A DNA stretch of 44,092 bases from Anaerostipes sp. MSJ-23 (GTDB lineage: Bacteria > Bacillota > Clostridia > Lachnospirales > Lachnospiraceae). The notes under the pieces were generated by a model. That model had not been told where the DNA came from, did no database searches, and was given only the letters and a program-made list of their open reading frames with translations. Made by a program: the position numbers and the translations under genes. The stretch is taken from positions 1 to 44,092 of the forward strand of contig NZ_JAHLPY010000020.1 in NCBI RefSeq assembly GCF_018918155.1, written 5' to 3'. Of this stretch, positions 8,043 to 16,979 are shown piece after piece; the stretch's first letter is position 1; each line of letters opens with the position of its first letter.

Positions 8043-9296
8043 ATGAAAAAATTCAAAATCAACAGCACATTAGCCATTTTTATTGCCATGATCATTGGTA
8101 TGATCGCCGGATGTATTTTTCCAACCTTTATGGTAAAAACAAAATTTATCGGAGATATCTTTTTACGCTTGATCCAAATGACTGTCGTTGTTCTTGTTAT
8201 GGGATCTGTCATTGAAGCCGTTGGATCTTTAAAACGCGGGGAAATCGGGAAGCTTGGTGGAAAAGCATTTATTGGATTTACAATTACCACACTAACTGCC
8301 TCCGTCTTCGGAATTGCTGCTGCTAACATCGTAAAACCTGGTTCTGGTATTCATTATGTTGGTAAATTAACATTCAATGTTAGCACAACAAATCAAAACA
8401 TAACAGAAATTATTACGAATTTTTTTCCTTCCAACATTGTAACATCTCTAAGCGAAGGAAATACCATTCAAGTCATCGTCTTCGCTTTACTGGCCGGAAT
8501 TGCTATCAGCCTTTTACAAGAAAAACAAAGTACAAATAAATATTTAAATGCAGTCAAGAGTATCAATGAAGTGCTACTTACCATTATTAAAATAGTTATG
8601 AAAACCGCACCTTTGGGTATCTTTTCATTGCTTGGATGGGCCATTGGTAATTATGGTTTTTCTGTTATTCTTCCATTATTGAAATTCCTTGCAGCATTTG
8701 GCGTTACTGCAACCATACTTCTCTTTATTTTTCTAATGATTACTTCTGCTGTTGTAAAAGTTAATCCAGCAAAACTTGCCAAAAAACTTCTACGTATGGG
8801 TGTCGTTGCCTTTACAACAACTTCTTCTGCAATTACATTGCCTACAAAAATGGAAGATTCCGAAAATAAAATTGGAATCAGTCGTCGTGTCTCTAGGCTC
8901 ATTAATCCTCTTGGCATGTCATTAAACAGTGATGGACTTGCTCTTTATCTTGCTTTATCCTGTCTGACCATCGCACAGTTTTTCCATGTAAATTTAAGCC
9001 TACAACAGCAATTTGTGGTCGTCATTATGTCTACGCTTGCTACTCTTGGAACTGTTGTTGTACCTGGCGGCGGACTTGTAGCACTTGCCATTGTTCTTCC
9101 GACAGCAGGACTTCCTATCGAAGGAGTTGCTTTGCTAGCCGGTATCGACTGGTTTTCTGGTATGTTCCGAACAACACTAAATGTTATTGATGATGTACTA
9201 GTCGCACTGATCGTAGCCAACAGCGAAGGAGAATTTTACAGAGATATCTTTGATGAAAAAATAACTGCAGATGAATTTTATACAAAAGGAAACTAA
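8043..9296 (+). CDS. Dicarboxylate/amino acid:cation symporter (DAACS)
   Basis: 417 residues. The start is ATG 8043 (MKKFKINSTLAIF), seven bases after SD AAAGGAG; a longer open frame from 7917 overlaps promoter and terminator and is rejected. Family signs: re-entrant loop serines in VAFTTTSSAITLPTKME, NPLGMSLNSDGLALY (NMDGT-like motif, here NSDGL), and VPGGGLVALAIVLPTAGLP plus WFSGMFRTTLNVIDD near the end. It imports dicarboxylic amino acids or C4-dicarboxylates with Na+ or H+. PucR neighbours often control such transport genes; here the regulator is broken. Confidence 0.9.
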   Translation: MKKFKINSTLAIFIAMIIGMIAGCIFPTFMVKTKFIGDIFLRLIQMTVVVLVMGSVIEAVGSLKRGEIGKLGGKAFIGFTITTLTASVFGIAAANIVKPGSGIHYVGKLTFNVSTTNQNITEIITNFFPSNIVTSLSEGNTIQVIVFALLAGIAISLLQEKQSTNKYLNAVKSINEVLLTIIKIVMKTAPLGIFSLLGWAIGNYGFSVILPLLKFLAAFGVTATILLFIFLMITSAVVKVNPAKLAKKLLRMGVVAFTTTSSAITLPTKMEDSENKIGISRRVSRLINPLGMSLNSDGLALYLALSCLTIAQFFHVNLSLQQQFVVVIMSTLATLGTVVVPGGGLVALAIVLPTAGLPIEGVALLAGIDWFSGMFRTTLNVIDDVLVALIVANSEGEFYRDIFDEKITADEFYTKGN

Positions 9297-9312
9297 CATA
9301 TTATAATAGAAG

Positions 9313-9350
9313 AAAAAAATCAGGGAAGCAAAAACTCCCCTGATTTTTTA
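9313..9350. terminator. Bidirectional terminator between the symporter and the ABC exporter operon
   Basis: An A-run plus ATCAGGG pairs with CCCCTGAT plus a T-run; serves the convergent genes on both sides. Confidence 0.85.
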
Positions 9351-9358
9351 TTTCTTTA

Positions 9359-11248
9359 TTATGATAATTCCAATTTTCCTGTATATAACTGGTAATAGGT
9401 TCCTTTCATCTTAATTAAATCTTCATGATCACCTCGTTCAATGATCCTTCCATGCTCAAGAACAATAATTGCATCACTATTTCGAATGGTAGAAAGCCTA
9501 TGAGCAATCACAAATACCGTACGTCCTTTCATCAGATTATCCATACCTCTTTGTACAATACTCTCTGTACGAGTATCAATGCTTGAGGTTGCCTCATCAA
9601 GAATCAACACTGGCGGATTGGCTACTGCGGCTCTTGCAATAGAAAGGAGCTGTCTCTGTCCCTGTGAAAGTCCTTCTCCATCCCCACTAATCATCGTATC
9701 ATATCCATTTGGAAGCATTTTAATAAATTGATCAGCATGTGCCAATCTAGCTGCTCCATAAACTTCCTCATCTGTCGCATCTAAATTTCCATAACGAATA
9801 TTTTCTTTGATCGTTCCTGTAAACAAATGTGTATCTTGCAATACGATTCCAAGAGAACGTCTCAAATCATCTTTCTTAATCTTCTTAATGTTAATTCCAT
9901 CATATCGAATTTTACCATCCTGAATATCATAAAATCTATTAATCAGATTTGTAATTGTTGTCTTACCAGCACCAGTAGAACCTACAAAAGCAAGTTTTTG
10001 TCCAGGTTTTGCAAATAAACTAATATCGTGAAGAATCACTTTATCCTCATTGTATCCAAAAGTAACATCTTCAAAACGTACATCTCCTGTTAATTCTGTA
10101 TAAGAGACAGATCCATCTGCAGAATGCGGATGTTTCCATGCCCACATGCCAGTTCTTTCTTTGCATTCAACAATATTTCCACTTTCATCTTTTTTTGCAT
10201 TAACAAGTGTTACATATCCTTCATCTTCTTCCGGTTTTTCGTCAATCAATGCAAAGATACGCTCTGCACCAGCCAACGCCATAACAATCGAGTTAAACTG
10301 CTGCGCTACCTGCATAAACGGCTGTGTAAAACTCTTCGTAAACTGAAGGTAAGAGGCCATAACACCAAGAGTAATTCCTCCAACACCTTCAACCGCAAGA
10401 ACACCTCCAAATACTGCAGTCAGAACAAACTGAAGATTTCCAATATTTCCAATCACAGGTCCCATCATATTAGCATATTTATTAGCGCTTGCTGCACTTT
10501 CAAACAATGCTTCATTTAACTGATCAAACTCTAATTCTGATTTGCGTTCATGATTAAATACCTTGATAACACGTTGACCATTCATACGTTCTTCAATAAA
10601 TCCTGTTACATCCGCCAAGGATTTCTGCTGACGAATAAAGTATTTTCCACTATTTCCTCCAATTGCTTTTGTTACAACTAACATAATTCCAATAACGATT
10701 ACCGCAAGAATTGTCAATAAAGGACTTAATACCAACATTGAAATAAAAGTTACAATAATCGTAAAGAAGGACATCAAAGCCTGTGGAATTGCCTGACTAA
10801 TCATCTGACGCAGAGTATCTGTGTCATTCGTATATAAACTCATAATAGATCCATTTGTATTCTGGTCAAAATAGCGGATCGGCAATGTCTGCATATGTTC
10901 AAACATATCATCTCTAACACGTTTTAAAACACCCTGACCAATATAAACCATCATTCTTGTATAAATAAACGTTGCAATAACTCCCGCTGCAAAAATACAT
11001 CCAAGCACTGCCATTGCATGATAGAAGTTTGTAAAATCTGGATGACTATGTCCAACCAGCGGAAGGATAAAATCATCCAGCATAAACTTCAGAGAAAGTG
11101 ATACAGACACAGATGCCGCTGCACTAATAAAAATGCAAACAAAAACAAGAATAAATTGTAACTTATAGGTTTCTGTTACATATTTCAAAAGACGCTTTGC
11201 AGTCTTGAGAGTATTTTTTGAAACTACTTTTTTCTGTTCTTTATTCAT
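9359..11248 (-). CDS. Heterodimeric ABC multidrug exporter, catalytic half (TM288/LmrD/BmrD-like)
   Basis: 629 residues: membrane domain (about 30-345, six hydrophobic spans) and nucleotide-binding domain (about 390-625). Walker A is GSTGAGKTT, signature LSQGQRQ, Walker B LILDEATSSID with the catalytic Glu, H-loop IAHRLSTI. The LSQGQ signature with an intact Glu and His is what the catalytic partner of heterodimeric exporters such as LmrCD, BmrCD and TM287/288 shows. It overlaps the partner gene by eight bases. It probably exports drugs or lipophilic compounds; the substrate cannot be told. Confidence 0.93.
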   Translation of the reverse strand: MNKEQKKVVSKNTLKTAKRLLKYVTETYKLQFILVFVCIFISAAASVSVSLSLKFMLDDFILPLVGHSHPDFTNFYHAMAVLGCIFAAGVIATFIYTRMMVYIGQGVLKRVRDDMFEHMQTLPIRYFDQNTNGSIMSLYTNDTDTLRQMISQAIPQALMSFFTIIVTFISMLVLSPLLTILAVIVIGIMLVVTKAIGGNSGKYFIRQQKSLADVTGFIEERMNGQRVIKVFNHERKSELEFDQLNEALFESAASANKYANMMGPVIGNIGNLQFVLTAVFGGVLAVEGVGGITLGVMASYLQFTKSFTQPFMQVAQQFNSIVMALAGAERIFALIDEKPEEDEGYVTLVNAKKDESGNIVECKERTGMWAWKHPHSADGSVSYTELTGDVRFEDVTFGYNEDKVILHDISLFAKPGQKLAFVGSTGAGKTTITNLINRFYDIQDGKIRYDGINIKKIKKDDLRRSLGIVLQDTHLFTGTIKENIRYGNLDATDEEVYGAARLAHADQFIKMLPNGYDTMISGDGEGLSQGQRQLLSIARAAVANPPVLILDEATSSIDTRTESIVQRGMDNLMKGRTVFVIAHRLSTIRNSDAIIVLEHGRIIERGDHEDLIKMKGTYYQLYTGKLELS

Positions 11249-12974
11249 CGTCTTCTCCTCCTTTCACCTGTGATTCATATACTTCTCTATAAATATCGTT
11301 TGTCTTTAATAATTCTTCTGATGTTCCAACACCCATAATCTTTCCATTATCTAATACAATGATTTGATCAGCATCTTCAATAGAAGAAACTCTCTGAGCA
11401 ATAATAATCTTTGTTGTATCCGGAATTTCCTCACGAAAAGCTTTTCGAATAAGTGCATCCGTTTTTGTATCAACTGCACTCGTAGAGTCATCAAGAATCA
11501 AAATCTTTGGTTTCTTTAATAATGCACGAGCAATACAAAGTCTTTGTTTCTGCCCACCAGAAACATTATTTCCACCCTGCACAATCTTTGTATTATATCC
11601 TGCAGGAAATTCATTTACAAATCCATCTGCCTGAGCTAATTGACACATTCTCTGGACTTCTTCATCTGTTGCATTTTCATCACCCCAGCGAATATTTTCA
11701 TAAATGGTCCCTGTAAACAATACATTTTTCTGAAGCACCATGGAAACTTGGTCTCTTAACACTTCCAAATTGTAATCACGAACATCTACACCACCAACTT
11801 TTACACATCCTTCTGTAACATCGTAAAGCCTTGGTATCAACTGAACCAATGTTGATTTTGCACTTCCAGTTCCACCGATAATACCAATGGTCTGTCCGGA
11901 TTTAATGTGAAGGTTCACATCTTTTAAAGAAAGATTTCCGCCTTCTCCTGCATAACTGAAGTTTACATGATCAAAAATAATTTCTCCGTCTTTTACTTCT
12001 GTAATTGCATTTGCCTTATCCTGCATTTCAGGTACTTCTGTTAATACTTCAGTAATACGGTCTGTTGAAGCTTCTGCAATCATAATCATAACAAAGACAA
12101 AAGTAACCATCATCAAAGACATCAAAATCTGCATAGCATATACAATAATACTCGTCAGCTCTCCCGTTTCCATTGTACCATGAACAATACCTGTTCCACC
12201 AATAGATACCAGAATCAATACAACAACATACATTGTAAACTGCATAACTGGTGAGTTCCAAGCAACGATCTTCTCTGCCTTTGTAAAAAGTTTGTATACA
12301 TATTTAGAAATTCCATGAAATTTATCAATTTCATAATCTTCTCTTACAAATGCCTTTACAACACGAGAAGCATTTACATTTTCCTGCACAGAATTATTTA
12401 ATACATCATATTCATCAAATACTTTAATAAAATGAGGATGTGCTTTTTTTGCAATAAACATCAATGTTCCGCCTAGTAGTGGGATAACAATTAAAAATAG
12501 TAATGCAACAGTTTTACTATAAGTTAATGTCATCACCCAAGATAAAATAATCATAATCGGGGCCCTTGCAAGCAATCGAATACTCATCATATAGGCCATC
12601 TGAATATTTGTAATATCTGTTGTCATTCTAGTAACAAGACCTGATGTTGCAAAGTGATCAATATTTTTGAAAGAAAATTGTTGTACTTTATAGAAAATAT
12701 CATGACGAAGGTTTTTCGCATATCCAGCACCTGCAACAGCTGCCGTATTTCCAGCAGAGATACCGAAAAACAACGCAAGCATTGCCATAATTACAAGGAT
12801 AATACCTCGTTGAATAATATAGTGTAAATCTCCATGCGCCATACCGACATCAATGATCTTTGCCATTTCCATCGGAATTAAAACTTCCATCAATACCTCG
12901 AGAACAACCAAAATCGGAGTGAGTAGCGATTGTTTTTTATATTCTCGGACTGACTGTAGTAAAGTCTTATTCAT
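11241..12974 (-). CDS. Heterodimeric ABC multidrug exporter, degenerate half (TM287/LmrC/BmrC-like)
   Basis: 577 residues: six-span membrane domain (about 15-305) and nucleotide-binding domain (about 330-570). Walker A GGTGSAKST, signature VSGGQKQ, Walker B LILDDSTSAVD, where Asp replaces the catalytic Glu, and IIAQRVSSI, where Gln replaces the switch His. These two changes are the known mark of the degenerate half of asymmetric exporters and predict one active ATP site per dimer. Overlaps the MarR gene upstream and the partner gene downstream by eight bases each. Confidence 0.93.
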   Translation of the reverse strand: MNKTLLQSVREYKKQSLLTPILVVLEVLMEVLIPMEMAKIIDVGMAHGDLHYIIQRGIILVIMAMLALFFGISAGNTAAVAGAGYAKNLRHDIFYKVQQFSFKNIDHFATSGLVTRMTTDITNIQMAYMMSIRLLARAPIMIILSWVMTLTYSKTVALLFLIVIPLLGGTLMFIAKKAHPHFIKVFDEYDVLNNSVQENVNASRVVKAFVREDYEIDKFHGISKYVYKLFTKAEKIVAWNSPVMQFTMYVVVLILVSIGGTGIVHGTMETGELTSIIVYAMQILMSLMMVTFVFVMIMIAEASTDRITEVLTEVPEMQDKANAITEVKDGEIIFDHVNFSYAGEGGNLSLKDVNLHIKSGQTIGIIGGTGSAKSTLVQLIPRLYDVTEGCVKVGGVDVRDYNLEVLRDQVSMVLQKNVLFTGTIYENIRWGDENATDEEVQRMCQLAQADGFVNEFPAGYNTKIVQGGNNVSGGQKQRLCIARALLKKPKILILDDSTSAVDTKTDALIRKAFREEIPDTTKIIIAQRVSSIEDADQIIVLDNGKIMGVGTSEELLKTNDIYREVYESQVKGGEDDE

Positions 12975-13449
12975 CTTTTTTTACTTCCTCCTTGTCTCTT
13001 TTTATAAGATTTTGTAACACATGATATAAAACTTGTTTACAGGTTATTACATCTTCATCTGGAATTCCCTCTACCATTAGCTTTTCATTTCGTTTAATAT
13101 CTTCTAAAATTGCAACTCGAAGATCTTCTGCTTTCGCTGTTGGTACAAGTCGTTTCTTTCTTGCATCTTCTTTTGCACTTTCACGTGTCAGAAACCCATT
13201 TTTCTCCATTAATTGTACATAGCCTGTCACTGTGGATTTTCGGATTTGAAATTCTTCCTCAATGTCCTTTTGATAAATGTCCCTGTGCATTGTTTCTAAT
13301 AAAATAAACTTTAAAATATGCTTCTGCATAATCGTTAAATCCTCATTGATTACTTTATCGATTGGATAATTTCTCTTCATTTCATGCGACAACATATGAA
13401 TCAATTTTCCCATATGAATGTTGTTTATTTTATTATTTATATCTTGCAT
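12967..13449 (-). CDS. MarR-family regulator of the ABC exporter operon
   Basis: 160 residues with a winged helix: helix pair EEEFQIRKSTVTGYVQLMEKNGFLTRESAKEDARKKRLVPT (about 66-106) holds the DNA-recognition helix and the D-R-K/R wing typical of MarR. First gene of the marR-ABC-ABC operon. Start ATG 13449 follows SD AAAGGAG; an earlier ATG in the SD area is out of frame. A palindromic operator lies in its own promoter (13472-13485), so autorepression released by a drug-like ligand is likely. Confidence 0.9.
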   Translation of the reverse strand: MQDINNKINNIHMGKLIHMLSHEMKRNYPIDKVINEDLTIMQKHILKFILLETMHRDIYQKDIEEEFQIRKSTVTGYVQLMEKNGFLTRESAKEDARKKRLVPTAKAEDLRVAILEDIKRNEKLMVEGIPDEDVITCKQVLYHVLQNLIKRDKEEVKKDE

Positions 13450-13471
13450 TCATTCATCTCCTTTGAAATTA

Positions 13472-13523
13472 GTTAGTTTCCTAACCTTTTTAGTATTATA
13501 CAGATCATAATTTTTATTGTCAA
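13472..13523 (-). promoter_or_regulatory. Promoter and MarR-type operator of the exporter operon
   Basis: Minus strand: perfect TTGACA (13518-13523), 17-bp spacer, perfect TATAAT (13495-13500). The palindrome GTTAG-N4-CTAAC (13472-13485) covers about +4 to +17, where a bound repressor would block the polymerase. Confidence 0.8.
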
Positions 13524-13568
13524 GAATTTCTTCAAAACAATCTTAATAATCTCTCAAACTTCAGAAAC

Positions 13569-13611
13569 AAAAAACAGTACCCCACCACTCCAAAAAGGGT
13601 ACTGTTTTTCT
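13569..13611. terminator. Terminator hairpin between the oad operon and the exporter operon
   Basis: AAAAACAGTACCC pairs with GGGTACTGTTTTT with a 14-base loop; symmetric, so active in either direction. It ends the oad transcript before the marR promoter. Confidence 0.75.
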
Positions 13612-13635
13612 ATATAGGTTAATCAAGTAAGGAGA

Positions 13636-13676
13636 TTGTTGACACAACAAATCCTGTTTGGGATAACAGGCATTTT
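13636..13676 (-). other. Tandem hairpins after oadA
   Basis: TTGTTG-ACA-CAACAA (13636-13650) is a perfect palindrome, and CCTGTT/AACAGG form a second stem just after the oadA stop. They could be 3' end processing or termination structures; no more can be said. Confidence 0.35.
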
Positions 13677-15089
13677 TTAGACTGGATAAGCTCCATTTTC
13701 CATGTCAGCTTTTCCAAGATCAATTTTATTTTTCTGTGCTGCACGATATTTAAAGAAATCAGTTGCTACCTGTGGAAAAAGCGCATAGGACAATACATCT
13801 TCATCTTGCTCTTTCCATTGTGCCATTTCTTTTTCAAGTTTCTCGAGTTCTGGTTCCAGAGTATCTGCCAATCTACATGTAATCGGTTTTTCATCCCCAA
13901 TTGCTTTTTTCTGGATTTCTTTGTTTACCGGTTTTACTGTTTGACCATATTTTCCCTGTAACAGATCTTTTGATTCTTTTGTAATCATCTTATAACGTTC
14001 TCCAGCCAGCACATTTAATACAGCTTGAGTTCCAACAATCTGGCTGGATGGTGTTACAAGTGGCGGTTCTCCAAAGTCTTTTCTGACTCTTGGAATTTCT
14101 GCCAGTACATCATAATATTTATCAGATGCTCCCTGTTCTTTTAACTGGGATAACAGGTTAGAAAGCATTCCTCCTGGCACCTGATACATTAATGTCTTAA
14201 TATTGACACCTAATGCCCTTGGATTCAATAATCCAGATTCAATTGCATCTTCTCGAATCGGACGGAAATAATCCGCAATTTCACCTAACAGCTGCATATC
14301 AAGCCCTGCATCATATGGTGTTCCCTTAAATGTTTCCACCATAACTTCAGTCGCAGGTTGAGATGTTCCAAGTGCAAATGGTGAAATCGCTGTGTCGACC
14401 ATATCGACTCCTGCTTCTACTGCCCTCATATATGTCATCGATGCAACACCACTTGTATAATGGGTATGCAGATCGATCGGAAGACTTGTTGCTTCCTTTA
14501 AAGCCTCCACAAGACGCGTTGCTTCATATGGAACAAGTAATCCTGCCATATCTTTAATACAAAGAGAATCCGCTCCCATATCTTCAATTCGTTTCGCTGT
14601 TTCTTTCCAATAATCTAATGTATAAGCATCTCCCAGTGTATAAGCAAGTGCAACCTGGGCATGTCCTTTTTCTTTATTTGCTGCCTTCACTGCTGTCTCC
14701 AAATTACGAAGATCATTTAGACAGTCAAAAATACGAATAATATCAATTCCATTCGCAATGGATTTTTGCACAAAATATTCTACAACATCATCTGCATATG
14801 GCCGATATCCAAGGATATTCTGCCCACGGAACAACATTTGTAATTTTGTATGTTTAAAACCATCACGTAATTTACGAAGTCTCTCCCATGGATCTTCTTT
14901 TAAGAATCTTAAAGAAGCATCAAAAGTAGCTCCTCCCCAACATTCTACTGCATGGTATCCAACCTGATCCATTTTATCAATGATTGGTAACATCTGTTCT
15001 GTTGTCATTCTTGTTGCGATCAATGACTGATGTCCGTCACGCAGTACAGTTTCTACGATTTTTATTGGTTTTTTCCCTTTTTCAGACAT
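13677..15089 (-). CDS. oadA: Oxaloacetate decarboxylase alpha / 5S-type carboxyltransferase subunit
   Basis: 470 residues, the biotin-free form (the carrier is a separate gene). TIM-barrel carboxyltransferase with metal ligands in ETVLRDGHQS and DLHTHYTSG, and the carbamylated Lys in SLCIKDMAG. It moves the carboxyl of oxaloacetate to biotin, releasing pyruvate in the cytoplasm. The C-terminal conserved domain (about 300-450: LMYQVPGGMLSNLLSQLKEQG) is complete. Last gene of the five-gene operon 18392-13677. Shares fold with pyruvate carboxylase and transcarboxylase 5S; in this company an oxaloacetate decarboxylase role is most likely. Confidence 0.92.
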   Translation of the reverse strand: MSEKGKKPIKIVETVLRDGHQSLIATRMTTEQMLPIIDKMDQVGYHAVECWGGATFDASLRFLKEDPWERLRKLRDGFKHTKLQMLFRGQNILGYRPYADDVVEYFVQKSIANGIDIIRIFDCLNDLRNLETAVKAANKEKGHAQVALAYTLGDAYTLDYWKETAKRIEDMGADSLCIKDMAGLLVPYEATRLVEALKEATSLPIDLHTHYTSGVASMTYMRAVEAGVDMVDTAISPFALGTSQPATEVMVETFKGTPYDAGLDMQLLGEIADYFRPIREDAIESGLLNPRALGVNIKTLMYQVPGGMLSNLLSQLKEQGASDKYYDVLAEIPRVRKDFGEPPLVTPSSQIVGTQAVLNVLAGERYKMITKESKDLLQGKYGQTVKPVNKEIQKKAIGDEKPITCRLADTLEPELEKLEKEMAQWKEQDEDVLSYALFPQVATDFFKYRAAQKNKIDLGKADMENGAYPV

Positions 15090-15110
15090 AATCTATTCTA
15101 CTTCCTTTCC

Positions 15111-16232
15111 TTAAACTCCGAAAATAGCCATAAAGATTCCGGCTGCTACAGCTGTTCCGATAACTCCTGCCACATTTGGTCCCATCGCATGCATCAGAAG
15201 GAAATTTGATGGATCCGCTTCTGCTCCAACCTTCTGGGATACTCTGGCTGCCATTGGCACTGCTGATACTCCGGCAGAACCAATTAGTGGGTTTACTTTT
15301 CCATGTGTCAGTTTGCACATCAGCTTTCCAAAAAGAACTCCGCTGGCTGTTCCAACAGCAAATGCAATTAACCCTAAAATAACAATTTTGATTGTACTAA
15401 CATTTAAGAAGGCTTCAGCACTTGTTGTCGCTCCTACCGATGTTCCAAGAATAATAACAACAATATACATTAATGCATTTGATGCAGTATCAGATAACTG
15501 CTTTACAACTCCACTTTCACGGAATAAATTTCCAAGCATTAACATACCAACCAGTGGTGCTGTTGTCGGAAGGATTAAACAAACAATAATTGTTACAATT
15601 ACTGGGAATAAAATCTTTTCAGTCTTTGAAACCGGACGAAGCTGTTCCATTTTTATTTTACGTTCTTCTTCCGTTGTCAGTAATTTCATAATTGGTGGCT
15701 GAATAATTGGTACCAAAGACATATAAGAATATGCCGCTACAGCAATTGGTCCCATATAAGCAGTCTGTCCAAGTTTTCCCGCAAGGAAAATGGAAGTTGG
15801 TCCATCCGCTCCTCCAATAATAGAAATTGCTGCTGCTTTATCTGGAAATTTCATAAAAATTGCCAAAAAATATGCCGCATAAATTCCAAATTGAGCTGCC
15901 GCTCCAAGAAGAAAGCTCTTCGGATTGGCAATCAATGGTCCAAAATCTGTCAAAGCTCCAACTCCAAGAAAGATCAGAGATGGAAGAATACTCCACTCAT
16001 CTAACAGATAAAAATAATGTAACAACCCGCCTTCCTGCATAATCTGCGGATATAAATTTACCAGTAACATTCCAAAAGAAATCGGCACTAATAATAATGG
16101 TTCATACTGTTTTGCAATCGCCAAATATAAGAAAACTAGTGCGACTACGATCATAATGAAATTTCCTGGTTTCAAAAAAGCAAAACCGGTCTGATTTGCC
16201 AGATTGGTCATGGTATTAATAACATAACTCAT
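15111..16232 (-). CDS. oadB: Sodium-pumping decarboxylase beta subunit
   Basis: 373-residue integral membrane protein of the OadB/MmdB/GcdB family. It decarboxylates carboxybiotin and couples this to Na+ export. Family stretches visible: [59 protein letters not shown] and [19 protein letters not shown] in GADGP and the GNLFRE region belong to the conserved Na+ path. Length is the usual one. SD GGAGG precedes the ATG. It works with the OadG-like and carrier subunits encoded just upstream. Confidence 0.94.
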   Translation of the reverse strand: MSYVINTMTNLANQTGFAFLKPGNFIMIVVALVFLYLAIAKQYEPLLLVPISFGMLLVNLYPQIMQEGGLLHYFYLLDEWSILPSLIFLGVGALTDFGPLIANPKSFLLGAAAQFGIYAAYFLAIFMKFPDKAAAISIIGGADGPTSIFLAGKLGQTAYMGPIAVAAYSYMSLVPIIQPPIMKLLTTEEERKIKMEQLRPVSKTEKILFPVIVTIIVCLILPTTAPLVGMLMLGNLFRESGVVKQLSDTASNALMYIVVIILGTSVGATTSAEAFLNVSTIKIVILGLIAFAVGTASGVLFGKLMCKLTHGKVNPLIGSAGVSAVPMAARVSQKVGAEADPSNFLLMHAMGPNVAGVIGTAVAAGIFMAIFGV

Positions 16233-16257
16233 AGAATTTCCTCCATTCAGGCAATGA

Positions 16258-16620
16258 CTAATCCATCGTTGCTAATACGTCTCCACTTTCAACACTGTCA
16301 CCTGATGCAACATTGATGCTCGCTACTGTTCCATCCTGTGGTGCACAGATTTCATTTTCCATTTTCATTGCTTCCAGTACCATTAAAACATCACCTTTTT
16401 TTACTGCCTGTCCTGCAGATGCTTTTACTGAAAGAATATTTCCAGGCATTGGTGAATTAATTTTTACTGCACCTTCTCCGCCAGCAGATGCTGCTTTTTT
16501 TGGTGCTGGTGCTTTTGGTGCAGGTGCTGAAGTTGCTATTGGAGCAGATACTCCTTCTCCTGTTTCTTCCACTGCAACATCATAAGATACCCCATTGACT
16601 GTAATTCTATAATTCTTCAT
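16258..16620 (-). CDS. Biotin carboxyl carrier subunit of the sodium pump
   Basis: 120 residues: a short N-terminal strand region ([19 protein letters not shown]), an Ala/Pro-rich hinge (about 24-48: [19 protein letters not shown]) and a C-terminal biotinyl domain with [11 protein letters not shown], whose Lys is the biotin site. Matches MmdC/GcdC-like carriers. It shuttles CO2 between the soluble transferases and the OadB membrane subunit. Since the operon has two transferases and only this carrier, both probably use it. Confidence 0.93.
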   Translation of the reverse strand: MKNYRITVNGVSYDVAVEETGEGVSAPIATSAPAPKAPAPKKAASAGGEGAVKINSPMPGNILSVKASAGQAVKKGDVLMVLEAMKMENEICAPQDGTVASINVASGDSVESGDVLATMD

Positions 16621-16638
16621 AAATAACCTCCAAATAAT

Positions 16639-16965
16639 CTAAGCTCTTCTTCCACCAACACGATGGATGGATCTTACTACTAATTTATCTTCACTCGTAA
16701 CATCTTTTGCAGACGCCATAATTGCTGCTGTAATAACGGCAATTAACTGTTCATCTTCTTCCTGAGATACCTCCACAACCGGCTGCTTTTGTTCTTTTGT
16801 TATTTCCTGAACAGGTTCCGGTTTTTTCCCAGCATTTTTTATTTTCTCTTCCAACTTTGGTATATACACAAATAGGGAAATCAATAATGAAATAAAGATT
16901 AACATTACAAAAACGGTTCCCATTCCCATCAAGGTATTTGCCAATGCGGTCGTCATATGTTCCAT
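16639..16965 (-). CDS. OadG/MmdD-like small membrane subunit
   Basis: 108 residues with one N-terminal transmembrane helix (about 11-36: TLMGMGTVFVMLIFISLLISLFVYIPKLE), a charged Pro-rich linker and a C-terminal segment (AVITAAIMASAKDV) ending VRSIHRVGGRRA. This is the layout of the OadG / methylmalonyl-CoA decarboxylase delta family, which anchors the soluble transferase to the pump. Sits 14 bases after the MmdA-like gene, which suggests it binds that subunit. Confidence 0.88.
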   Translation of the reverse strand: MEHMTTALANTLMGMGTVFVMLIFISLLISLFVYIPKLEEKIKNAGKKPEPVQEITKEQKQPVVEVSQEEDEQLIAVITAAIMASAKDVTSEDKLVVRSIHRVGGRRA

Positions 16966-16979
16966 AACCCGTCACCTCT

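Noticed and set aside
10124-10519. 131-residue frame opposite the ABC exporter gene
   Set aside because: Antisense shadow of a conserved ABC gene; Cys/His/Phe-rich, no SD.
15082-15702. Frames overlapping oadB in other registers
   Set aside because: Shadows of the conserved OadB coding sequence without their own start signals.
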